Positions 12,357 to 21,631 of a stretch of DNA of 64,000 nt are shown in pieces. Under the pieces are notes generated by a model. The model was not told the DNA's origin. It worked only from the letters and a program-made list of their open reading frames with translations, and made no database searches. Source of the DNA: Streptomyces alboniger. Lineage in GTDB: Bacteria; Actinomycetota; Actinomycetes; Streptomycetales; Streptomycetaceae. The stretch's first letter is position 1. Every line of letters begins with the position of its first letter. The translations under genes and the position numbers were made by a program. The stretch spans positions 5,766,001 through 5,830,000 of the forward strand of contig NZ_CP023695.1 of the NCBI RefSeq assembly GCF_008704395.1, read 5' to 3'.

Positions 12357-14824
12357 CCACATCGGAACCCCTTCAGGAGCCCGTCGGCCAAGACGCGCCG
12401 CCGCCCCCCGACGCCCCGGCGGGGCCGTCGGCGCTCGCGCCCTCACCGGACCACCACGTACCCGGCGCCCGCACGGAGGCCGAGACCTCCGGCGTGGGCA
12501 GGCTGGCCGCGACGGTGGAACGGCTGCGCGGCGAGATCCGCGCCGCGCAGGCGGCGGCCGACGGCCGCGCGCTGATCGAACTCGCCAAGGGCGTGCTGAT
12601 CGAGCGGCTGCGGTGCGGCCCCGCCGTGGCCGCGCGGCAACTGGCCTCGCTGGCCCAGGAAGCGGGCGTCTCCCAGCTGGAGCTGGCCGCGGACATCGTC
12701 AACCAGTCGTCGCAGGACCACCTCGCCGAGGTCGCCAGCGGTTTCGCCAGCCGCGCCAACGGCGATCCGCCCGCCGAGCAGGCAGCACCCTCCATCGGCG
12801 CGCGCCTGCGTACGGCGGAGAGCGGCGCCCTGGCCGGGGGCGACACACAGGCCGCGGCCCAGTCGCTCCTGGCGCACGCCCTGGCACCGCTGGGCGCCTG
12901 CTCGGTCGCCGTGTGGAGCGCGGGGTCCGACGCGTCACTGGCCCTGGCCGGGCACGCGGGTTTCGGCCCGGGCGAGGCCGACCGCTGGTGTTACGTGCCG
13001 CCGGGCGTGTCCACGCTGGCCCGCCGGGCGCTGACGGAGCGGCAGCCCGTGCACATCACGGACATGTCCGAGGAGGGCCTGCCGTCCATCGGCCGGGCAT
13101 ATCACCCCCGCGGCGGGCGCATCGCGCTCCCCGTGGGCACCGGCGGCCGCGTCAACGGCGTCCTGGAGATCTGCTGGCCGGGTCCGCTGGAACCGCAGCC
13201 ACCGCAGATCCTCCGCCAGATCGACGCGCTCGCGGAGCTGTGCGCCCACACTCTGGAGAGCCGCCCGGACAGGCCGGCCCCGCCCTCCACGGACACCTGG
13301 GCGGCCACGCCCGGCCTCTCCGAACTGGTGGAGCTGGCGGACGGCCTGTACGACCCCGTCCTGGTCCTGGTGCCGTACATGGGCCCGGACGGACAGCTCA
13401 CGGACTTCCGTGTCCACCATGTCAACAGCAGCTTCGTCGACCCCGCGGGCCGGCCGCGCAGCGCCGTGCACGGAGCGCTGCTGCTGGAGGCCTACCCCAT
13501 GGCCGTCGGCGGCAGCGAGCTGTTCGAGAAGATCGAGCGGGTGTACGCGACCGGCGAGCCGTTCCGTACCCGCCGCATGACCCTCACCGCGCTGGTCGGT
13601 CAGGTCTCCCTCGCCGCGGTCGCCGATGTCAGCATCAGCCGCCAAGGCGGCTGCGTCCTGCTCATCTGGCGCATCGAGGACGAGGCGGCCCGCCTGGCCC
13701 ACCTCTTGCAGCACGCCCAGCGCCTGGGCAGGATCGGCGGCTTCGAGGAGAACCTCACCACGGGCGAAGTCACCTGGAACGATCAGTTGTTCGACCTGTA
13801 CGGGCGTCCGCACGACGCGCCGCCCGTACCCCTGGAAGCGCTGACCTCGTACGCCCACGCCGACGACGCCGCCGCCATCCGCCGTTTCCTGCGCACCGTG
13901 CTCCATCACCGCAGGTCGTCCTCGGCCGCCTTCCGCCTCGAACGGCCCGACGGCGTCACCCGCCACATGCGGGTGATCGCCGAACCCGTCCTGGACGCCG
14001 ACGGCAGGTTGCTGTCCGTGCGAGGCGCCTACCAGGACATCTCCTCCCAGCACTGGACCGAGGTGGCCCTGGCGGCGACCCGCGACCAACTGGCCCACAC
14101 CGAACAGCAGGCCGCCGAGAGCAACCGGCTGACCCTGCAACTGCAACACGCGATCATGCCTCCCGCCCAGGCCCCGCTGAGCAGTCCGGGACTCCAGATC
14201 GCCGTGCGGTACCGCCCCGCCGAATCGGAATCCATGGTCGGCGGGGACTGGTACGACGCCGTGACCCTGCCGTCCAAACAGATCATGCTGTGCGTGGGGG
14301 ACGTGGCCGGACACGGTATCGAGGCCGCCACCAGCATGGTGGTCCTGCGCAACGCCATGCGCGGCCTGGCCGTCACCGGGGCCGGTCCCGCGCAACTGCT
14401 GTCCTGGCTCAACATCGTGGCCCACCACCTGACCGCCCACGTCACGGCCACCGCCGTGTGCGGCCTGTACGACCCGGAGCGGCACACCTTGCGCTGGGCG
14501 CGCGCCGGGCACCTGCCACCGGTGCTGCTGCGCGGGCAGAAGGCGGCCCCCCTGCCCACGGTCGGCGGCATCCTGCTGGGCGCCCTGGCCGACACCGACT
14601 ACGAGGAGCGGGAGCTGAGCCTGGAACCCGGCGACACCCTGCTGATGTACACCGACGGACTTGTCGAGCGCCGTGACGAATCGGTCCAGGACTCGTTGGC
14701 CCGCTTGCTGACCACGGCAGGACCCCCGGCCGCGGACCTGGAGCAGCAGCTCGACAGACTCCTGACGCACAGCGCCTCCGACACCGACGACGACACCTGC
14801 CTCATCGGGGTGCGGGTCACCTGA
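12353..14824 (+). CDS. Multidomain SpoIIE/PP2C phosphatase (ANTAR-like, GAF, PAS, PP2C)
   Basis: An 823-residue soluble phosphatase. After a Pro-rich start, residues ~47-120 hold an ANTAR-like helical segment (ALIELAKGVLIERL). A GAF domain follows (~145-300), then one or two PAS-type folds (~320-590), and the SpoIIE PP2C catalytic domain (~600-822). Metal-binding motifs GGDWYDA (~629) and DVAGHG (~648) and the late YTDGL and DDDTCLI acidic motifs are all present, so it should be active. Such enzymes dephosphorylate STAS anti-sigma antagonists in partner switching. The GTG start overlaps the kinase stop (GTGA). The next gene encodes a STAS protein, although that protein lacks the usual phospho-Ser. 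Confidence 0.88.
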
Positions 14825-14923
14825 GCCGTGCGGGACGGGGCGAGCTTGGTGCACCCCGCTCCTGGTCCGGGCCGGACCATGGATACTGGACGGCGACGTC
14901 CTGGACGGAAGCGGGAGGACGAT

Positions 14924-15286
14924 GTGAACGACCCGCATGAGGGGCATGCGAGGGCGGACGAGGCGACACCGCGGAACACGCGGCTGAGCATCTGCCCCCT
15001 GACGGACCGAGCCGGCGTGGAGGTGGCCGGCGAGATCTGCCTGCCCACGCACGAGGCGTGGGAGCAGGCCTTGGAGCGGGTGGCCCAGCGGCAGCACGGC
15101 GCGTACTACTTCGAGCTTTCGGCACTGACGTTCATCGACATGGCGGGCGCCACGGCCCTGGCCATGACCGCTCAGGGTCTGCACGGCGGGCAGCGGTTCG
15201 TTCTGGAATGCCCGCCGCCAGCCCTGCGCCGTCTGCTGGAGTTGTTCTGGCCCGATCTGTCTGTAATCGAGGTGGCCGCTTCATGA
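14924..15286 (+). CDS. STAS-domain protein lacking the phosphorylatable serine
   Basis: A 120-residue single STAS domain of the SpoIIAA/RsbV type. I chose the GTG at 14924 because GGGAGGA lies just before it at 14913-14919; in-frame starts at 14828 and 14879 have no such site. In classic antagonists the loop reads D-S-S/T-G, and that Ser/Thr is phosphorylated by the RsbW kinase. Here the aligned loop is FIDMAGATAL, with Met and Ala in place of both hydroxyl residues. It is therefore unlikely to be switched by phosphorylation at the usual site. Its stop overlaps the next ATG (ATGA), so it is coupled to the MEDS/ATPase protein, its likely partner. Confidence 0.82.
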   Translation: MNDPHEGHARADEATPRNTRLSICPLTDRAGVEVAGEICLPTHEAWEQALERVAQRQHGAYYFELSALTFIDMAGATALAMTAQGLHGGQRFVLECPPPALRRLLELFWPDLSVIEVAAS

Positions 15287-16215
15287 GTGCCGTGACCGAG
15301 ACCGAGCCCTTCGTCCACCCGGCCCTGTTCTACCGGGGCGAGCGGGAGTACGTGGCGGGCACCGTACCGTTCGTCGAAGAGGGTCTGGACGCGGGCGAGG
15401 CCGTGGCGGTGGCGGTCCCGGGGCCCAATCTGGAACTGATCCGCGGCGAGCTGGGCGCACGCGCCGCGCAGGTCAAACTCCTCGACATGACGCAGGTGGG
15501 GCGCAATCCGGGCCGGATCATCTCGCGGGTGCTCGGCGCCTTCGCCGACGCCCACCCCACCGGGCGCGTGCGGATCATCGGCGAGCCGATCTGGGCCGGG
15601 CGTACCCCGACGGAGTACCCCGCCTGCGTACAGCACGAGGCGCTGATCAACCTCGCGTTCCAGGGCCGCGCGGTAACGATCCTGTGTCCCTACGACGTGG
15701 TGAGCCTGGAGGAGACGGTCCTCACCGACGCCTACGCCACGCACCCCACGATCATCGAGGCCGGCACGCAGAGCACCAGCGCGGCCTACGCCCCCGAAGC
15801 GGTCGTCTCCCGCTACAACCAGCCCTTGACCGCACCCGGTGACGTGCCGCAGACGCGCTACGAGGCGCAGACACTCCCCGACGTACGGCACTTCGCCACC
15901 CGTCGTGCGGCCGAGCTGGGCCTGCCCGAGGAGCGCCTGCACGACTTCGCCCTCGCCGTCGCCGAGCTGACCACCAACAGCGTGGTGCACGGGCGGGGCT
16001 CCGGCGCGCTGCGGGTCTGGCTCCAGGACGGCCACGTCGTCTGCGAGGTGCGGGACGCCGGGCTCCTCACGGACCCGCTCGCCGGCCGCCGACCGCAGCC
16101 CCCGGGCCGGCGCGGAGGGCGGGGGCTGCTGCTGGTCCACGTGGTCGCCGACCTCGTCCGCATCCACACCGCCCCGGACGAGGGCACGACCATCCACGGC
16201 TACTTCCGCTGCTGA
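15283..16215 (+). CDS. MEDS-domain / RsbW-like ATPase (anti-sigma regulator type)
   Basis: A 310-residue cytoplasmic protein. Residues ~10-165 form a MEDS (DcmR-type sensory) domain, starting at HPALFYRGEREYVAG and including RIIGEPIWAGRTPTEYPACVQHE. Residues ~190-308 form a GHKL ATPase of the RsbW/SpoIIAB class, with N-box ELTTNSVVHG, a DAG box and the G2 region GGRGLLLVHVVADL. RsbW-like proteins bind sigma factors or act as kinases for STAS proteins. It is the last gene of the kinase-phosphatase-STAS operon and overlaps the STAS gene by four bases. No sigma factor gene is adjacent, so the target lies elsewhere. Confidence 0.87.
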   Translation: MSAVTETEPFVHPALFYRGEREYVAGTVPFVEEGLDAGEAVAVAVPGPNLELIRGELGARAAQVKLLDMTQVGRNPGRIISRVLGAFADAHPTGRVRIIGEPIWAGRTPTEYPACVQHEALINLAFQGRAVTILCPYDVVSLEETVLTDAYATHPTIIEAGTQSTSAAYAPEAVVSRYNQPLTAPGDVPQTRYEAQTLPDVRHFATRRAAELGLPEERLHDFALAVAELTTNSVVHGRGSGALRVWLQDGHVVCEVRDAGLLTDPLAGRRPQPPGRRGGRGLLLVHVVADLVRIHTAPDEGTTIHGYFRC

Positions 16216-16234
16216 CCCCTGAAAGCGGGCTCGC

Positions 16235-16639
16235 TCAGCCCTGGACCTCGGAGGGGTCCATCCACATGAACTCCCAGGTGTGGCCGTCCAGGTCGTCGAA
16301 GGCGCGGCCGTACATCGTGCCGTAGTCCTGGACCTTGCCGGCCGTGGCACCGGCGGCGATCGCCTTGTCGACGATCTCGTCGACCTTCTCGCGGCTCTCG
16401 GCGCTCAGACACAGCAGCGCCTCACTGGTCTTCGTGGAGTCCGCGATCTCCTTCTCCGTGAAGTCCGCGTAGCGCTGCTTGCCCAGCATCATCGCGACGA
16501 TGGTGTCGCTGATGACCACGCACGCGCAGTCGTCCGACGAGAACTGCGGGTTGAGGGTGTAGCCGAGCGAGGTGAAGAACGTCTTCGTCGCGTCGACGTC
16601 GTTCACGGCGAGGTTCACGAAGATCATCTGCTGGTACAT
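16235..16639 (-). CDS. VOC-family (glyoxalase/bleomycin-resistance fold) protein
   Basis: A 134-residue protein with the paired beta-alpha-beta-beta-beta VOC fold. It begins MYQQMIFVNLAVNDVDATK and ends with the characteristic DLDGHTWEFMWMDP. The ATG at 16639 is chosen because GGGAGAGACG lies directly upstream; the open frame to 16732 has no such site. The Glu in WEF and the Asp/His positions suggest a metal site, but no substrate can be assigned. Proteins of this close type are often annotated as glyoxalase/bleomycin resistance or extradiol dioxygenase without evidence. It converges with the MEDS/ATPase gene. Confidence 0.82.
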   Translation of the reverse strand: MYQQMIFVNLAVNDVDATKTFFTSLGYTLNPQFSSDDCACVVISDTIVAMMLGKQRYADFTEKEIADSTKTSEALLCLSAESREKVDEIVDKAIAAGATAGKVQDYGTMYGRAFDDLDGHTWEFMWMDPSEVQG

Positions 16640-16763
16640 GAGCGTCTCTCCCAGTGAGTGCGGGTGCTGTACGCGTCTGCCGTATGCGTCTGCCGTACGG
16701 GAGGTTAGACGTGCGTTCGACTCCGAACTCATCGCTCGCCGCGATGTTTTCTCGTACGCGTTC

Positions 16764-17921
16764 TCAGCGGCCCAGCGGCAGCGCGGCCAGCTCCGCGACG
16801 ACCCAGGTCAGCGGGGCGAACACGGCGGTGAGCGCGCCCGCCCGCAGCGCCGCGGAGCCGCGCAGCATCGTCGCGGGTGCCCCGAGCCGCAGCAGCGCCG
16901 CGGTCGTGTCCGCGCGGGACTGCCTGGCCTCCACGGCGGCCGTCGCGAGCGTCAGCACGGCGCAGCCCGCGACGAGCAGCGCGCCGAGGGCGGTGAGCGG
17001 GCCGATGCCTGTACGCGGGCCCGCGTACAGGACGCCCGAGGCGTACGCGCCCGACGCCACCGCGCACAGCACGCCGAGCGGTCGTCCGATGCGCCGCGCC
17101 TCCTCTTGGAGGACGCGCCCCGCGAGCAGCCGCACGGCGCCGGGCCGGGCGGCCTGGAGGAGGCGGCCGCAGAGGTAGGTGAGGCCGGGGCCCGCGAGCG
17201 CGAGGCCGAGTGCGGTCAGGGCCCATCCGGCGAGGACGCCCGCGGGGTTGCCGTCGGCCCCTCCCGGCACCGGCAGGCCGGTGCCGTTGGCCTTGCCGCT
17301 CGCGTACGTCTCCACGGCGAGGCCCGCCGCGAGCAGCGCGACGCCCCAGGGGAGGCCGCTCGGCGCCGGGGCCGGTGCGGCGGGCTCCCCGGGGTTCTCG
17401 GCGCCGCTCGACGTGGCGGGCCGCGGTCGCAGTGCCGCGGCGCTCGCGGCGGAGGCGGTGAGCGGGACCACGGTGAGCAGGGTCAGCGCGGCGGCGAGCG
17501 GCAACGGCCGGTCGGCGGCGAGCAGTTCGGCCGCCGCGCCGTCGAAGGGCAGGCCCGACAGGTCGCCGCGCAGATGCAGGAAGACGAGCAGCGCCACCAG
17601 GGAGCCGAGGGTGCAGGCGACGGCCGTGGAGATCGCGGCGAGGACCATCAGCCGGGCCGGTCCGAGGCCCACGGCGGAGAGCCCGGCACGCGGCCGGGTG
17701 CCGGGGTCGGTACGGGCGACGGCGACGGCGAAGTACACGGTCGCGGCGGTCGGCGCGGCGCACCAGGCGAGCCGCAGCACGGAACCGGTTCCCGGGTGCT
17801 CCATCGCGTACGCCAGTGTGCACAGCAGCAGGAACCCCGTCCCCGCGGCCGCGGCGGCGACGAGCAGCCGCCGCAACTGGACGAGCGGGTGGGCGCCGCG
17901 CGCTAGACGGAGAGCGAGCAC
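16764..17921 (-). CDS. ABC transporter permease, FtsX-like
   Basis: A 385-residue membrane protein with about eight hydrophobic segments. Its C-terminal region (VEARQSRADTTAALLRLGA onward) is typical of FtsX/MacB-like permeases, which act as mechanotransmission or export components rather than importers. The start is a GTG at 17921, preceded by GGAAGG at 17931-17936, and it overlaps the 3' end of the ATPase gene by 19 bases. An in-frame extension continues far upstream but only as a shadow of the ATPase tail. The substrate is unknown; a lipoprotein or lipid/antimicrobial peptide efflux role is the usual guess for this family. Confidence 0.75.
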   Translation of the reverse strand: MLALRLARGAHPLVQLRRLLVAAAAAGTGFLLLCTLAYAMEHPGTGSVLRLAWCAAPTAATVYFAVAVARTDPGTRPRAGLSAVGLGPARLMVLAAISTAVACTLGSLVALLVFLHLRGDLSGLPFDGAAAELLAADRPLPLAAALTLLTVVPLTASAASAAALRPRPATSSGAENPGEPAAPAPAPSGLPWGVALLAAGLAVETYASGKANGTGLPVPGGADGNPAGVLAGWALTALGLALAGPGLTYLCGRLLQAARPGAVRLLAGRVLQEEARRIGRPLGVLCAVASGAYASGVLYAGPRTGIGPLTALGALLVAGCAVLTLATAAVEARQSRADTTAALLRLGAPATMLRGSAALRAGALTAVFAPLTWVVAELAALPLGR

Positions 17922-19366
17922 GCGGCCCGGCCTTCCGCGTCGGAGACACGGGGGGCGGCGCCGGGCGCCCCGGGGGCGGGGGCGGTGCCTGCGGCGGAGT
18001 TGTCGGGGGCGCCCGAGGTGTCTGGGGTTGTTGGGGGGCTGGTGGTGGCGCCGAGGTCGGTAGAGGCGGCGGTGGTGCCGAGGTTGGTGGAGGTGGCAGA
18101 GGTGGTGCCTGTGTCGGGAGCGACCACCGGCGTTTCGTCGGGCTCGGAGGCGCTGGACGCCGCGGTCTGCGAGGTCTGCGTCTGCGATGCCTGCGCCTGG
18201 GGGGCCCGGGTGGCGGTGGTGGTGCCGGGGGTGGCGGCGGCCACCGGTCCTTCGCCGGCCCCGGACGCCGCGGTCTGCGAGGCCTGCGCCTGCGATGCCT
18301 GCGCCTGCGAGGCCCCGGCGGAGGTGGCGGTGGTGGTGCCGGAGGTGGCGGCGGCCACCGGTCCTTCGCCGGCCCCGGACGCCGAGGCCTGCGAGGTCCG
18401 CGCCTCCGCGGCCCGCTCCTGCGAAGCCTGAGCCTCCGAGAGCCGCGTTTCCGGGGCCCCCTCCTGCGAGGCCTGAGCCTCCGTGACCCGCGTTTGCGAA
18501 ATCTGCGCCTCCGAGACGCGCGCCTGCGAAGCGTGCGGTCGCGACGCTCGTGCCTGCGACGCCCGCGCTTCCGAAGCCTGTCCCTCCGAGACCCGCCCCT
18601 CCGAAGTCCCCGCCTGGGACGCCCGCCTGGGCTCGGACGTCTTCGAGAGGCTCGGTCCGGGTGGGGTGTCCGCGTCCGGTAGGTGCACCGTCTTCACCCG
18701 GCGGCCGTCCAGCAGCGTGACCGTGCGGTCCGCCAGGGGGGCGAGGTCCGGGTCGTGGGTGGCGAGGACGACCGTGATGCCGTGGGAGCGGGCCGCGGTC
18801 GTCAGGGTGCGCAGCACGTGGGCGCGGTCGGCGCGGTGCAGGGGCGCGGTCGGCTCGTCGGCGAAGATCACCGTCGGCGTGGTGACCAGCGCGCGGGCGA
18901 CGGCGACGCGCTGGCGCTCCGCCTGGAGGAGGGCGTGCGGGCGCTTGCGGGCGCACCGGCCGATGTCGAGTCGCTCCAGCCACTCCTGGGCGGCGGGCTT
19001 GGCGGTACGGCGCGAGGCGCCGCGCAGCATCAGCGGCAGGGCGACGTTCTCCCAGGCGGTGAGTTCGGGCACGAGGTGCGGCTCGGGGTCGATCCAGCCG
19101 AAGCGATCGCGCCGCAGGCGTTCGCGCACGAGCGGGCTCATCGTGTGGACGGGGGCGCTGTTGAACCAGACCTCGCCCTGCTGGGGCAGCAACTGGCCCG
19201 AGAGGCACCGCAGGAGAGTCGTTTTGCCGCTGCCGCGTGGGCCGCTGACGGCGAGGATCTCACCCTCGCGGACACCGAGCGAGACGCCGGTGAGGGCGGG
19301 GGAGCCGTTGTGTGTGACATGCAGTGCGCGTGCCCACAGCACGTCGTTGTCCGGCGGGGCCACCAT
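17903..19366 (-). CDS. ABC transporter ATP-binding protein with long repetitive Ala/Ser/Gln tail
   Basis: Residues 1-~230 are a complete LolD/MacB-type ATPase. Walker A is GPRGSGKTT and Walker B is VIFADEPTA; the signature region is degenerate (LLQAERQRV instead of LSGGQ). From ~230 to the stop at 487 the protein is low-complexity, built from QASQA/EARASQ-like units and two near-identical GAGEGPVAAATxGTTTAT blocks. The tail is more than half of the protein and is absent from ordinary family members. I chose the ATG at 19366, eight bases after GAGG; a GTG at 19375 is also in frame. The gene overlaps its permease, so the two form one exporter-like complex. Confidence 0.82.
   Translation of the reverse strand: MVAPPDNDVLWARALHVTHNGSPALTGVSLGVREGEILAVSGPRGSGKTTLLRCLSGQLLPQQGEVWFNSAPVHTMSPLVRERLRRDRFGWIDPEPHLVPELTAWENVALPLMLRGASRRTAKPAAQEWLERLDIGRCARKRPHALLQAERQRVAVARALVTTPTVIFADEPTAPLHRADRAHVLRTLTTAARSHGITVVLATHDPDLAPLADRTVTLLDGRRVKTVHLPDADTPPGPSLSKTSEPRRASQAGTSEGRVSEGQASEARASQARASRPHASQARVSEAQISQTRVTEAQASQEGAPETRLSEAQASQERAAEARTSQASASGAGEGPVAAATSGTTTATSAGASQAQASQAQASQTAASGAGEGPVAAATPGTTTATRAPQAQASQTQTSQTAASSASEPDETPVVAPDTGTTSATSTNLGTTAASTDLGATTSPPTTPDTSGAPDNSAAGTAPAPGAPGAAPRVSDAEGRAACSLSV
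18200..18400 (-). repeat. Imperfect internal duplication in ABC ATPase tail
   Basis: Two nearly identical blocks at about 18211-18282 and 18324-18395 encode GAGEGPVAAATxGTTTAT followed by AQASQ units. A shorter related block lies near 18090-18140. The surrounding 17950-18600 DNA is made of repeated short words built on a GCCTGCG or GCGAGGCC core. The likely origin is slippage or unequal recombination within coding DNA. Confidence 0.8.
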
Positions 19367-19479
19367 GGCGTACACCTCGGTTCAGATCAGTTTGCCTCCC
19401 CCGTACGGGGGAACGAAGGCGGGGCCGATCGGTCACTGGGCACGCTAGGGATTCGGGCGGACTTGCCAGGAAAGGACGC

Positions 19480-19523
19480 GGCCCTGGGGCGCCCGTTCTC
19501 ACTCGAACGGGCGCCCCAGGGCC
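19480..19523. terminator. 19-bp perfect hairpin, probable terminator
   Basis: The left arm 19480-19498 pairs perfectly with the right arm 19505-19523 around the six-base loop TCACTC. It lies 37 bases beyond the stop of the minus-strand aminotransferase and about 110 bases upstream of the minus-strand ABC ATPase gene, so it most likely separates these two transcription units. No U-tract follows, which is usual for Streptomyces. Confidence 0.75.
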
Positions 19524-19559
19524 GGTGTTGATCGGACGATCACCTCAGGTGACCACCGG

Positions 19560-20939
19560 TCAGAGCTTCGTCCAGGCCTCCGTGAGCACCTGTCGCAGAA
19601 TGCCCTCGATCTCGTCGAAGGTCTCCTGGGTGGAGATCAGCGGCGGCGCCAGCTGGACGACCGGGTCGCCGCGGTCGTCGGCACGGCAGTACAGGCCGTT
19701 GTCGTAGAGCGCCTTCGAGAGGAAGCCGTACAGGACGCGCTCGGTCTCCTCGTCGTTGAACGACTCCTTGGTGTTCTTGTCCTTCACCAGCTCGATGCCG
19801 TAGAAGAAGCCGTTGCCGCGGACGTCGCCGACGATCGGCAGGTCGAGCAGCTTGCGCAGGGTCTGGTAGAACGCGTCCTCGTTGTCGAGGACGTGCTGGT
19901 TCAGACCCTCCTTCTCGAAGATGTCGAGGTTGGCGATGCCGACCGCGGCCGACACGGGGTGGCCGCCGAAGGTGTAGCCGTGCAGGAAGGTGTTGTCACC
20001 CTTGTAGAACGGCTCGGCGATCCTGTCCGAGATGATGCACGCGCCGATCGGGGAGTAGCCCGAGGTCATGCCCTTGGCGCAGGTGATCATGTCCGGGACG
20101 TAGCCGAACTTGTCGCAGGCGAACATCGTGCCGAGGCGGCCGAAGGCGCAGATGACCTCGTCCGACACGAGCAGCACGTCGTACTTGTCGCAGATCTCGC
20201 GCACCCGCTGGAAGTACCCGGGCGGGGGCGGGAAGCAGCCGCCCGCGTTCTGCACCGGCTCCAGGAAGACGGCCGCGACCGTCTCCGGGCCCTCGAAGAG
20301 GATCTCCTGCTCGATCTGGTCGGCGGCCCAGCGGCCGAAGGCCTCGGGGTCGTCGCCATGGATCGGGGCGCGGTAGATGTTGGTGTTCGGTACCTTGTGC
20401 GCGCCCGGGACGAGCGGCTCGAAGGGGGCCTTCAGGGCCGGCAGGCCGGTGATGGACAGGGCGCCCTGCGGGGTGCCGTGGTAGGCGACCGCGCGGGAGA
20501 TGACCTTGTACTTCGTGTGATTGCCGGTGAGCTTGTGGTACTGCTTCGCCAGCTTCCACGCGGTCTCGACGGCCTCGCCGCCACCGGTGGTGAAGAAGAC
20601 CTTGTTGAGGTCGCCCGGCGCGTAGTCCGCGAGGCGCTCGGCCAGCTCCACGGCCTTCGGGTGGGCGTAGCTCCACACCGGGAAGAAGGCCAGCTCCTGG
20701 GCCTGCTTGTAGGCGGTCTCGGCGAGCTCGTGACGGCCGTGTCCCGCGTTGACGACGAAGAGGCCGGAGAGGCCGTCCAGGTACTTCTTGCCCTTGTCGT
20801 CGAAGATGTAGGTGCCCTCGCCACGCACGATGGTGGGAACGGGCGCGTTCTCGTACGACGACATGCGGGTGAAGTGCATCCACAGGTGGTCGTAGGCGGT
20901 TTGGCTGAGGTCCTTGCTCACGGCTATCGGGTTCCCCAC
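19560..20939 (-). CDS. Class III (omega) aminotransferase, probable polyamine/putrescine aminotransferase
   Basis: A 459-residue PLP enzyme of the aspartate-aminotransferase-family class III group. The PLP lysine lies in CAKGMTSGYSP, the phosphate loop in TTGGGEAVETAW, and the cofactor Asp in LLVSDEVICAFG. It likely transfers the terminal amino group of putrescine or a related diamine to pyruvate or 2-oxoglutarate, giving an aminoaldehyde. The adjacent Lrp regulator, aldehyde dehydrogenase and polyamine-binding lipoprotein support this. The GTG at 20939 overlaps the regulator's end by 16 bases. A second GTG at 20921, placed after GGGGAA and just past the regulator's stop, may be the true start. 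Taurine or beta-alanine specificity remains possible. Confidence 0.83.
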   Translation of the reverse strand: MGNPIAVSKDLSQTAYDHLWMHFTRMSSYENAPVPTIVRGEGTYIFDDKGKKYLDGLSGLFVVNAGHGRHELAETAYKQAQELAFFPVWSYAHPKAVELAERLADYAPGDLNKVFFTTGGGEAVETAWKLAKQYHKLTGNHTKYKVISRAVAYHGTPQGALSITGLPALKAPFEPLVPGAHKVPNTNIYRAPIHGDDPEAFGRWAADQIEQEILFEGPETVAAVFLEPVQNAGGCFPPPPGYFQRVREICDKYDVLLVSDEVICAFGRLGTMFACDKFGYVPDMITCAKGMTSGYSPIGACIISDRIAEPFYKGDNTFLHGYTFGGHPVSAAVGIANLDIFEKEGLNQHVLDNEDAFYQTLRKLLDLPIVGDVRGNGFFYGIELVKDKNTKESFNDEETERVLYGFLSKALYDNGLYCRADDRGDPVVQLAPPLISTQETFDEIEGILRQVLTEAWTKL

Positions 20940-21469
20940 ATATAGGTCTGCTTCTTGAGCTTGAGGTAGACGAAGCTCTCGGTGGAGCGCACGCCGGGGA
21001 GGGCGCGGATGCGCTTGTTGATGACTTCGAGCAGGTGGTCGTCGTCTTCGCAGACGATCTCCACGAGGAGGTCGTGCGAGCCCGCGGTCATCACCACGTA
21101 CTCCGCCTCCGGCATGGCGGCCACGGCGTCCGCGACCGGGTCCACATCGCCCTCGACATTGATGCCGACCATCGCCTGCCTGCGGAAGCCCACGGTGAGC
21201 GGGTCCGTGACGGCGACGATCTGCATCACGCCCTGGTCGAGCAGCTTCTGGACGCGCTGGCGTACGGCCGCCTCGGACAGGCCCACGGCCTTGCCGATGG
21301 CGGCGTACGGACGGCGTCCGTCCTCCTGAAGCTGCTCGATGATCGCCAGAGAGACGGCGTCCACGGGCGGGGTGCCGTTCCCGCCGGCGCTTCCGCCCGG
21401 ATTTCCGGTGCGGGAGCCGCGGGGGCTGCTGGGGTCTGCGCTGCGACTGGCCACGACCTCACTCTGCAC
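20924..21469 (-). CDS. Lrp/AsnC-family transcriptional regulator
   Basis: A 181-residue regulator. After a ~35-residue Gly/Ser-rich leader, the helix-turn-helix covers residues ~38-90 (AIIEQLQEDGRRPYAAIGK, LSEAAVRQRVQKL). The RAM ligand-binding/oligomerisation domain follows, ending in KLKKQTYMWGTR. The start may be the GTG at 21469 or a nearby internal GTG at 21454. It is divergent from the aldehyde dehydrogenase gene across a 162-base region and overlaps the aminotransferase downstream. This arrangement makes it the likely local controller of polyamine or amino-acid catabolism. Confidence 0.88.
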   Translation of the reverse strand: MQSEVVASRSADPSSPRGSRTGNPGGSAGGNGTPPVDAVSLAIIEQLQEDGRRPYAAIGKAVGLSEAAVRQRVQKLLDQGVMQIVAVTDPLTVGFRRQAMVGINVEGDVDPVADAVAAMPEAEYVVMTAGSHDLLVEIVCEDDDHLLEVINKRIRALPGVRSTESFVYLKLKKQTYMWGTR

Positions 21470-21563
21470 GACGTCTCGTCACTTCCGCAAGGCCAGATCG
21501 ATGAATTTCGTTGTCTGAGACTTCAATCGTCACGGATTCCGCAGTTCTGGGGTGCTGGGTATG

Positions 21564-21591
21564 TTGAAAGCGTCGGTATAGCGACTAGTGT
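21564..21591 (+). promoter_or_regulatory. Probable sigma-70-type promoter of the aldehyde dehydrogenase gene
   Basis: TTGAAA at 21564-21569 and TAGTGT at 21586-21591 are separated by 16 bases. They match the Streptomyces vegetative pattern (TTGAC-, TAG-RT) at most positions. The expected transcription start lies about 35 bases before the GTG at 21632. A small dyad GTCTGAGAC near 21514 lies in the same divergent region and could be part of a regulator site. Confidence 0.55.
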
Positions 21592-21631
21592 GGGTGTCTC
21601 ATCCACTGGACATCTGACTGGAGGGCCGGAA

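Noticed and set aside
17816..18682. Glycine-rich 288-codon frame antisense to the ABC ATPase tail
   Set aside because: It is low-complexity and lies wholly opposite the repetitive tail. The sense strand continues a real ATPase with the permease coupled to it.
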